This document shows, piece after piece, positions 19,701 through 25,624 of a stretch of DNA of 35,665 bases. The stretch is taken from positions 1 through 35,665 of the forward strand of contig BTUU01000030.1 in the NCBI GenBank assembly GCA_045863555.1. Reading direction: 5' to 3'. Numbering within the stretch: the stretch's first letter is position 1; the number at the start of each line of letters is the position of its first letter. The notes under the pieces were generated by a model that saw only the letters and a list, made by a program, of their open reading frames with translations, did no database searches and had not been told where the DNA came from. The position numbers were made by a program, and so were the translations under genes. Source of the DNA: JACRLV01 sp045863555. Lineage in GTDB: Bacteria > Planctomycetota > Phycisphaerae > UBA1845 > Fen-1342.

Positions 19701-21570
19701 CTTCGGCCCGCGCGCCGGCCGATTCGGTGGCCGCGTCGTCGCGGAAGGACCGCCGAGCCGGCTGGACGTGAACGCGGACGCCGCGGGAGACGGCGGCCAA
19801 GAATCTCCGCCGTCGCTGACGACCGCGTACCTCCGCGGTGAACTGGCCGTCACGGTGCCGACCAATCGCCGCCCCGTGCCCATCGCCGACATGGACCTCG
19901 CCCTCACCATCGCCCGCCAGTCCCTCGTCGTGAAGAGTCGTGCGCCGTCGCGCCGCCGCGCGATCCAGCCGCGCCTCGATTTCGACGTCATGCTCCCGCC
20001 GAACTGGCTGGTCATCCGCGGGGCGCGCCAGAACAATCTCCAGTCGATCGATGTCCCCATCCCACTCAGCCGCCTCGTCGTCGTCACCGGCGTTTCCGGC
20101 TCCGGCAAGAGCTCGCTCATCAACGACATCCTCTGGCCGGCCGCGTCAAACCGCCTGAACCTGGCCAACCTCACCGTCGGCGACCACGACGCGATCGACG
20201 GCCTCGAATACCTCGACAAAGTCATCAACGTCGACCAGTCGCCGCTCGGCGCAACGCCGCTGAGCAACCCGGCCACCTACACCGGGGCGTTCGATCACAT
20301 CCGCGAGCTCTTCGCCCGCCTGCCCGAGAGCAAGATGCGCGGCTACGCGGCCAACCGCTTCAGCTTCAACCGCCCCGGCGGCCGCTGCGACGCCTGCGAA
20401 GGCTACGGCCAGAAGCGGATCGAGATGCACTTCATGCCCGATGTCTGGGTCGAGTGCGAGGTCTGCCGCGGCAAACGCTATGAGCCGGAGACCCTCCAGG
20501 TTCGCTTCAAGGACAAGACGATCGCCGATGTGCTGGAGATGCCGGTCGAGGAAGCGTTGCAGATCTTCGACAATGTGCCGCGCGTCCGGCGGCTGCTCCA
20601 GACGCTCTCCGACGTCGGCCTCGGCTATGTCCAGCTCGGCCAGGCCGCCCCGACGCTCTCCGGCGGCGAGGCCCAGCGCGTGAAGCTCGCCGGCGAACTC
20701 GGCAAACCCGACACCGGCCGCACGCTCTACATCCTCGACGAGCCCACGACGGGCCTGCACTTCGAAGACGTGCGCAAGCTGCTCGAAGTGATCCACCGCC
20801 TCGTCGACCTCGGCAACAGCGTCGTCATCGTCGAACACAACCTCGACGTGCTGAAATCCGCCGACTGGATCATCGACCTCGGCCCCGAAGCCGGCGCGGC
20901 CGGCGGGCAGATCGTCGCCATGGGCGCGCCGGAAGACGTCGTGTCTGCATCGCATTCCCACACCGCCGCCGCCCTCGCCCCGATCCTCGCCGCCGGCCCC
21001 ACGGCCGAGCGCGAGGTCTACAACCGGCGCGAGCACCTGGTCCGGGAAGCGCAGGCCGAAAAGGTCGGGCTCGGCGGCGTCGGCAAAGAGGTCAAGCTGC
21101 CCTGGCAGATCGACGGCCGCAAGTGGCACCTCGAGCAGCGCGACACGCGCGGCGGAAAGATGCGCCAGTGGAAACCCGAGGCCCTGGAGTTCATCCTCGA
21201 ACTCGCGCAAAAGGCCGGGAAATTCGCCCCGACCAACTGGAACGACCGGGCCAGCGTCGAAATCACCGCCCCCGGCGCGGAAAAGTGGTTCCTGCACGCG
21301 CTCACCGGCGGCGAGTGGCTGATCGAGTGCTATTTCCGCGTACCCGCGGGCACGTTCGACGGCCGCAGGCTCAACGCCGACCTTGGCCTGAAGACGCTCG
21401 ACGAGCGCGACGACATCCAGGCCTACGGTTCCTGGCCACGGGTTGACGTCCGCAAGCGCATCGACGGCCCCGACGCGGTCGCGGTCTACGTCCACGACCG
21501 CGAGGAGATCGACACGCCGGCGTTCCGGAAGTTCATCAAGCAGGCCGTCGCCGCCTATTTCAAGCTCTAG
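16744..21570 (+). CDS. uvrA: Extended three-module excinuclease UvrA with extra C-terminal domain
   Basis: The product is about 1,608 residues, against roughly 940 for typical UvrA, the damage-recognition ATPase of nucleotide excision repair. Module 1 (residues about 40-370) resembles the UvrA C-terminal half: Walker Lys71, zinc motif C169/C172/C192/C195 and LSGGEAQR at 259. Module 2 (about 408-1020) resembles the N-terminal half: Lys440, EGYRRYVESLSSYARQFLG, the CTSC...CETC zinc motif and LSGGEAQR at 914. Module 3 (about 1095-1410) is a second C-terminal-type half: Lys1122, CDAC...CEVC and LSGGEAQR at 1305. The order is therefore C-N-C. The linker at 372-407 is encoded by a palindromic repeat. 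Residues about 1420-1608 form a domain I do not recognise (ends IDTPAFRKFIKQAVAAYF). Lengthened UvrA is known in Chlamydiae. All three ATP sites look intact. ATG 16705 is rejected because it sits in a -10 box. Confidence 0.93.
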   Translation: MPTSTTRKPGNPTRRGRAPENEPPGAPATPRTGALQWLTIRGARQNNLKNIDVRFPLGRFTCVTGVSGSGKSSLVNDILYLALARELNGAASVPGLHRTIEGLEHLDKIIAIDQTPIGRTPRSNPATYIKVFDEIRDLFTKLPDAKLRGYKPGRFSFNVPAGRKGGGRCEACEGNGSNKIEMDFLADVWVTCPVCEGKRFARETLQMQFKGKSIADVLEMDIQEAIEHFDNQPRIRGMLQTLHDVGLDYIKLGQPSPTLSGGEAQRIKLARELVKKPTGRTIYVLDEPTTGLHFEDIRKLLEVLHSFVDAGNTVIVIEHNLDVIKTADWIIDLGPEGGGAGGLLVGEGTPEEIAEREDLETGKALRAVLGVNAECRMQNAERMRPAAGPSAEESDPSAFGISHSAFIRVRGAAQHNLKGIDVEFPRDQMTICTGVSGSGKTSFAIDTVYTEGYRRYVESLSSYARQFLGQLAKPKVEHVEGLSPAICIEQKAASKSPRSTVGTVTEIYDYMRVLWARVGTRICPKCDKPIGAQTIDEIVNRIMTLDEGAPIILLSPVALGDGESWGTLFNRLKSSGYARVRIDGVVQETAQATTLDARRKHRVEVVVDRTIVRSKARGRINESVEHALALGNGLLTLVVEAVERVAHAEDGAPAGPAEVSAAREMLFSQKLACTSCGESYEELSPHHYSFNSQMGWCETCEGLGVQRGAPAASIIANPRKSLLDGAIAGWNLIFESSPFGRVLRAFCEQIGVEPKTPLAKWTAEQKQALLYGVSGQWIDDGGAVTGPPAKKRGSGDALRFQWRGLIPAIDGVTRNSWMLRHRLHNVVTDIPCSTCRGGRLRPDAAATRLLTGPTLVEICQWPLSQVVEFFDNLKLPRHEQKIAGELLVEIRNRLRFLIDVGLEYLTLHRAAPTLSGGEAQRIRLASQIGSGLSGVLYVLDEPTIGLHPRDTQRLVRALKKLRSLGNTLLLVEHDRDVIASADQVLDFGPRAGRFGGRVVAEGPPSRLDVNADAAGDGGQESPPSLTTAYLRGELAVTVPTNRRPVPIADMDLALTIARQSLVVKSRAPSRRRAIQPRLDFDVMLPPNWLVIRGARQNNLQSIDVPIPLSRLVVVTGVSGSGKSSLINDILWPAASNRLNLANLTVGDHDAIDGLEYLDKVINVDQSPLGATPLSNPATYTGAFDHIRELFARLPESKMRGYAANRFSFNRPGGRCDACEGYGQKRIEMHFMPDVWVECEVCRGKRYEPETLQVRFKDKTIADVLEMPVEEALQIFDNVPRVRRLLQTLSDVGLGYVQLGQAAPTLSGGEAQRVKLAGELGKPDTGRTLYILDEPTTGLHFEDVRKLLEVIHRLVDLGNSVVIVEHNLDVLKSADWIIDLGPEAGAAGGQIVAMGAPEDVVSASHSHTAAALAPILAAGPTAEREVYNRREHLVREAQAEKVGLGGVGKEVKLPWQIDGRKWHLEQRDTRGGKMRQWKPEALEFILELAQKAGKFAPTNWNDRASVEITAPGAEKWFLHALTGGEWLIECYFRVPAGTFDGRRLNADLGLKTLDERDDIQAYGSWPRVDVRKRIDGPDAVAVYVHDREEIDTPAFRKFIKQAVAAYFKL
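17857..17963. repeat. Palindromic ATGCAGA-repeat element inserted in frame in uvrA
   Basis: The left arm has four tandem copies of ATGCAGA (17858-17885). The right arm has the complementary TCTGCATTC (17932-17940) and ATTCTGCATTCAT (17951-17963), so the segment can fold into a long imperfect hairpin with a GC-rich centre. It is about 107 bases, stays in frame, and encodes a linker reading NAECRMQNAER and ending SAFGISHSAF between UvrA modules 1 and 2. The codon character differs completely from its surroundings, which suggests insertion of a mobile palindromic repeat tolerated in a linker. Confidence 0.75.
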
Positions 21571-21593
21571 CGTCACGCAGAAAAGAGCGCAAG

Positions 21594-21703
21594 CTCACGC
21601 AGAGGCGCAAAGGCACAGAGAAGATGCGTGGGAAAGCTCTGTAGATATCGACCCGACACTCCAATATTCAATCCTCCTTCGCGCCTCCGCGCCTCTGCGT
21701 GAG
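21594..21703. repeat. Palindromic CTCACGCAGAGGCGC element after uvrA
   Basis: CTCACGCAGAGGCGC (21594-21608) has its exact complement GCGCCTCTGCGTGAG at 21689-21703. An extra half copy, TCACGCAGAAAAGAGCGC, begins just after the uvrA stop, and CCTCTGCG recurs near 21729. The 80-base centre is AT-richer than its surroundings (CAATATTCAATCC). It fills most of the 243-base gap between uvrA and the next gene. It may be a non-autonomous repeat or act as a transcript-end stem-loop. Confidence 0.7.
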
Positions 21704-21813
21704 ATTCTCCTCCGTCGCCAATCTCCGGCCTCTGCGCGACCGGAAATCTCTATTGCGGCCAGGCCCCGCAACTTCTAAGCTGGATCAGTCGCACCTCGCA
21801 CTGGAGTGGAACC

Positions 21814-23205
21814 ATGAACCGAATCGCGCTGTCGAGCCTTACCGCGTTCTTCGTCGCTTCCTCATTCGCCCAGCCCTGCGAACCCGACTGGAACACCGCC
21901 ATCGGCAATCCCGGTGCGACCGGCGGCTACGTCGCCCCGATCGTCCCCTGGGACGACGGCAACGGCGAGAAACTCTACGTCGGCGGATCGTTCACCCGCG
22001 CCGGAAATCTCGCGACCGCCGACTACGTCGCCCGCTGGGATCGCACGACCGGCGCCTGGTCCGCGCTCGGCACCGGGATCTCCCCCGGCAACACGAATGC
22101 CTACGTCACGTCGATCCTCCCGTTCAACTCCGGCGCCGGCCCGCGTCTCGTCGTCGGCGGCTGGTACGCCAGCGCCGGCGGCGTCGCAAACACCGCGTGC
22201 CTCGCGATGTGGAACGGCACCGCCTGGCAATCGCTCGGAACCGGCTGGACCTCGACCGTTCGCGGCGCCGTCTGGGCCATGACCGAGTGGAACGGCGAGC
22301 TCTACATCGGCGGCCAGATTTTCCCCGCCGGCGCGAATGTGCCCGAAGGCGCGATGGCCCACTGGAACGGCTCCACCTGGACCGGCGTGCCCAGCCTCAT
22401 GACCGGCTTTTCCCCCAGCATTTTCGCCTTCGCGAAATTCGACGATGGCAGCGGTGAAGAGTCGCTCTACGTCGGCGGCCGCTTCAACGACATGAACGGC
22501 ACGCCCGACACGGTCGGCATCGCCCGCTGGGACGGCGCGGCGTGGCACTCCGTCGGCCGCGGCTTCACCAGCATGAACTCGATCATGGGCGTCTTCGACC
22601 TGCACGTCTTCGACCACGGCGCCGGCCCGGCCCTCTACGCCTCGACCTACAACCTGCTCGTACCCGGCCAATCCCCGCCCGGCGGCTTCATTGCCTGCCA
22701 GATCGTCAAGTGGAACGGCTCCACCTGGTCCCAGGTCGGCGACTGGCTCGGCACGGGCGTCGTTGAGGACATCGAGGAATTCGACGACGGCTCCGGCGCC
22801 ACGCTCTACATCGGCGGCCAGGCCCTCCCCGACATCCACTACTTCAACAAGCTCGAAAACGGCCAGTGGGTCGTCGTCGGCGGAGGCTTTACCGCCGTCG
22901 CCCCGCCCTGGCCGGGTGTCTTCGGCCTCGGTGCCTGGGGTGATTCGCTTTACGTCGGCGGCACCTTCACGGATCAGGAGGGCCCGCCCGCGACGAACAT
23001 CGTCGCCTGGCAGGGTTGCGCGGCCCCGTGTGTCGGAGACGTGGATTCCGACGGCGACGTCGACCTCCAGGACCTTGCCTTTCTCCTCGCCCACTTCGGC
23101 ACGCCCAGCGGCGCCTCCGCGGCCGACGGCGACACGGACGGCGACGGCGACGTCGACCTCCAGGACCTCGCAAACCTGCTCGGGCGTTTCGGGGAGAGTT
23201 GCTAG
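21814..23205 (+). CDS. Secreted repeat protein with GC-type dockerin tail
   Basis: This 463-residue protein has a signal peptide cleaved near Ala19 (SSFA-QPCEPDWN). The body is a series of about seven similar blades built from LYVGGSFTRAG, VARWDRTTGAWSALGTG and close variants, which suggests a beta-propeller-like fold. The last 60 residues hold two calcium-loop units (DVDSDGDVDLQDLAFLLAHFG and DTDGDGDVDLQDLANLLGRFG, quoted in part) and end GESC. That is the dockerin-like terminus abundant in Phycisphaerae, thought to serve in extracellular anchoring. GGAG precedes the ATG. It has no enzyme motif, so an adhesion or surface role is more likely than catalysis. It shares the tail type with the protein at 25625-27808. 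Confidence 0.82.
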   Translation: MNRIALSSLTAFFVASSFAQPCEPDWNTAIGNPGATGGYVAPIVPWDDGNGEKLYVGGSFTRAGNLATADYVARWDRTTGAWSALGTGISPGNTNAYVTSILPFNSGAGPRLVVGGWYASAGGVANTACLAMWNGTAWQSLGTGWTSTVRGAVWAMTEWNGELYIGGQIFPAGANVPEGAMAHWNGSTWTGVPSLMTGFSPSIFAFAKFDDGSGEESLYVGGRFNDMNGTPDTVGIARWDGAAWHSVGRGFTSMNSIMGVFDLHVFDHGAGPALYASTYNLLVPGQSPPGGFIACQIVKWNGSTWSQVGDWLGTGVVEDIEEFDDGSGATLYIGGQALPDIHYFNKLENGQWVVVGGGFTAVAPPWPGVFGLGAWGDSLYVGGTFTDQEGPPATNIVAWQGCAAPCVGDVDSDGDVDLQDLAFLLAHFGTPSGASAADGDTDGDGDVDLQDLANLLGRFGESC

Positions 23206-23229
23206 GCCGTCCCGGGCGCCGCGGCGAAT

Positions 23230-23258
23230 TTGACACACTCGGTCGTCGACCGGATTAT
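23230..23258 (+). promoter_or_regulatory. Candidate sigma-70 promoter for the five-TM protein gene
   Basis: A perfect -35 TTGACA (23230-23235) is separated by exactly 17 bases from GATTAT (23253-23258), which matches four of six positions of the -10 consensus. It lies about 185 bases before the ATG at 23443, in a gap without genes. A 14-bp perfect palindrome, TCCCCGGCCGGGGA (23271-23284), sits just downstream, near the expected start of transcription, and could be an operator. Confidence 0.45.
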
Positions 23259-23442
23259 CCAATCCTCGATTCCCCGGCCGGGGACGCGTGGATCACGGAG
23301 TCGGCATGTCGAAAGCAGGCGCGCTGCGGCGATGACGGCCTCGCCGCCCCGTGGCCGTCTTTTCGCGACCCAGTCGTCGGACAGAAAACAAGTGGTGGAG
23401 TGAACGCCGCACCCGCGGCCGCACCGCGAAAGGCAGGGACTC

Positions 23443-25059
23443 ATGGACTTCCCGAACCCGCCGTTTCCGCCCCTCGCACACCCCCTCGGACCCTCCGCGG
23501 CGGAGGCCGTCGCCGCCCGCCGTCGCCTGAATCGCTGGCGAATGGGCTGCATGATCCTCTTCACGCTGGTTCTCGCGATGGGCCTCAGCAGCGGTATGCT
23601 CGCCTTCGCGTCCGGCGTTGTCTACGACGCGCGGGAATGGGGCGCGGCGCTCGGCATCACGGTCCTGAGCCTGCCCGTGATCTTCGGTTGGCTTCGTTGG
23701 AATCGTGCCCTCGGCCGCACACTCATCGCGTTTGGTGTGTGGTTTTACTTGGTCACCGCGTGGATGCTCGTCAATCGCAAAAGCGGTGCCGCCGCGGCGA
23801 TCGATCCTTTCCTCGAGGTTCGGGCACTCATCGGCGCGGGCTTCGCGACGATCTTCCTCCTGGGCGGCTTGCGCGTCCGAACGGCTGCCCGCATCATCCG
23901 CGAGGCCGATCCCTCGTTCGCGCCGGTCCGCCCGCGGCCGATCCGCGATCTCCTCGTCGTCGCTATTTGCGCGGCGGTCGGAGGTGGTCTTGCCTTCCGA
24001 GCGCGAGATCAGGTGCGGGACCTCGCGGATCTGAGGACCCGGCGCGACTGCGCCGAGAACCTCCGCGCCGTCGCCGCCGCGATCCGCGACTACCAGGCCG
24101 TTCACAACGTACGCCCGCCCACGCTCGACCTTCTTGTCGGCACAACCAGCCTCACGGCCGAATCGCTCGCCTGCACTGTTCGCGGACCGAACGGACAGCC
24201 GGTTCCGTTCATGTACCACCCGGACGCCGGCGTCTTCGAGCGCGACATCGTCGCCTGCGACGCCGCCGACTCCCACGGCCCGCGCGGCATCAACATCCTT
24301 ACGGGCAGCGGAACCGTCGTTCGCGGCACGCGGGAGAACGTCGAGCAATACCTCGCTGCTACCCGCGCGAGCCGCCTCAGCGACCGCATGGCCGAATCCA
24401 TCGACCGCGGCGAGGAACCGCCTCTCGACGACCGAATGGCCTATTTCAACGAGATGGAGGGTGTCGCACGCACGCTTTCGCCGCAGCAGCAGGCCGACAT
24501 GAAGGTCCTGGCAGGCGTGCTTCGCGAGCTGGCGCAGCAGCAGGAAACGGTGACCGCCGCCTATTACGCCGCCATCGGGAAATTCGGCGACGCCGGCGGC
24601 ATCGGTCCTGCCGAGCTGACGTCGCGCGAAGCGATCCGCGAGCGGCTTGAACTGCTCGCCGAGGGCCGCCGCAAGCAAGCCCCGGTCCTTGCGCTCGTGA
24701 AGTCAACCGTCGACGATCTGAAGTCCAGGTTGGGCCCCGATCTGATCCAGCGCGACCCCGCGCGGGCCGCCATCCGGGGCGCAGAGGCCAATATGGAACT
24801 GACAATCGGCATCAACACCGACGAGGCCGAGTTGATTGACCTCTTCGAGTCCATCCTGAAATTGTTCGACGAGGCCTGGGGGCAGTGGCGGCACGACGAG
24901 GAGCAGGACAAGATCATCTTCGACTCCGACGAGCATCTGGAACGCTACCAGTCGCTCCTCGCGAAATTGGACGAACTCACCGAGCACCAGAACGAGCTGC
25001 GCACGAAGCTCACCCAGCGTATGCGCGACTCCTCGCGGCAACTTCGCTCCGGCAAGTGA
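23443..25059 (+). CDS. Five-TM membrane protein with pseudopilin-like segment and helical C-terminus
   Basis: This 538-residue protein of unknown function has four membrane helices at about 34-60, 67-86, 93-111 and 127-146, and a fifth at 167-187. Directly after the fifth helix comes C203-AENLRAVAAAIRDYQ, then a Pro-rich PPTLDLLVG. This is the helix-plus-CxxNLRxIxxAxxxY pattern typical of planctomycete type II pseudopilin-like proteins, here embedded inside a larger membrane protein. The remainder (about 340-538) is charged and helical, possibly coiled-coil, with Gln-rich and Glu-rich stretches. The start has GGCAGGGAC upstream. A candidate promoter lies at 23230. It sits between two dockerin-tailed secreted proteins, which hints at an envelope function. 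I cannot name a family. Confidence 0.65.
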   Translation: MDFPNPPFPPLAHPLGPSAAEAVAARRRLNRWRMGCMILFTLVLAMGLSSGMLAFASGVVYDAREWGAALGITVLSLPVIFGWLRWNRALGRTLIAFGVWFYLVTAWMLVNRKSGAAAAIDPFLEVRALIGAGFATIFLLGGLRVRTAARIIREADPSFAPVRPRPIRDLLVVAICAAVGGGLAFRARDQVRDLADLRTRRDCAENLRAVAAAIRDYQAVHNVRPPTLDLLVGTTSLTAESLACTVRGPNGQPVPFMYHPDAGVFERDIVACDAADSHGPRGINILTGSGTVVRGTRENVEQYLAATRASRLSDRMAESIDRGEEPPLDDRMAYFNEMEGVARTLSPQQQADMKVLAGVLRELAQQQETVTAAYYAAIGKFGDAGGIGPAELTSREAIRERLELLAEGRRKQAPVLALVKSTVDDLKSRLGPDLIQRDPARAAIRGAEANMELTIGINTDEAELIDLFESILKLFDEAWGQWRHDEEQDKIIFDSDEHLERYQSLLAKLDELTEHQNELRTKLTQRMRDSSRQLRSGK

Positions 25060-25624
25060 CCCCGAACGCGCATGCAGGTGACGCGAAAAAGGCATCGTTG
25101 GAGCCCGCCCTCTGCTTGACGCCCAAACTCCGCCGACTCCCGCGAGATCCCGCCGCTCGCCCACATTTCTGCCGGCAGCCCACCCAAACGACGCCGGCCC
25201 GATCAAGAATCTCATGACATGCAAGAAATTCACGACATTCGGCGATCGCACGAACGTCTGATAACCAAGGATGCCAACCCGGCACACGCGCAACAGAAAA
25301 CTTGGCATCCTTGGGCGCATTCACTCAGAACCGCGTTCTTATCAGACCGATCGCGCCAGGACGGTACAAACCGCTCCGCACCTCCCCCCTTGAATCCCCG
25401 TTCACGGCCGACGGGAAATCCGCGAACCAAACCCTCATTCCGCCCCGGCGCGATCCCCGTCCCGTCCCTTCCGCCCACCGCCACCGGTCGAAACCGCGTC
25501 TCCGCTTTTTCAGTTTTCACGCCCCGCCGCCAAGGCCCCCGGCCCCGGATGCTGTTTCCCTCTGCGATGGGAGTCCCCGAAGGGACGCTGGACTCAAGTA
25601 CCCCGTTCAAGTGGAGAGAACCGC
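25060..25624. other. 565-base gene-free leader region upstream of the beta-helix protein
   Basis: No coding frame here looks real on either strand. The region contains a nested inverted repeat (25256-25347) and, close to the next gene, a small perfect hairpin GTCCC-CGAA-GGGAC (25573-25586). TCAAGT occurs twice just before the ribosome binding site. A leader this long before a secreted protein gene suggests RNA-level control, but I recognise no known riboswitch class. Confidence 0.5.
25256..25347. repeat. Nested inverted repeat (13 bp inside 9 bp)
   Basis: CCAAGGATGCCAA (25265-25277) pairs perfectly with TTGGCATCCTTGG (25302-25314) over a 24-base loop. Immediately outside, GTCTGATAA (25256-25264) has its exact complement TTATCAGAC at 25339-25347, with 24 extra bases on the right arm. 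Together they make a two-storey stem of 22 base pairs with a bulge. No T tract follows, so it is not a standard terminator. Confidence 0.6.

Noticed and set aside
17911..19800. 629-codon open frame antisense to uvrA
   Set aside because: It is a mirror of the strongly conserved UvrA module 2 and has no recognisable domain.
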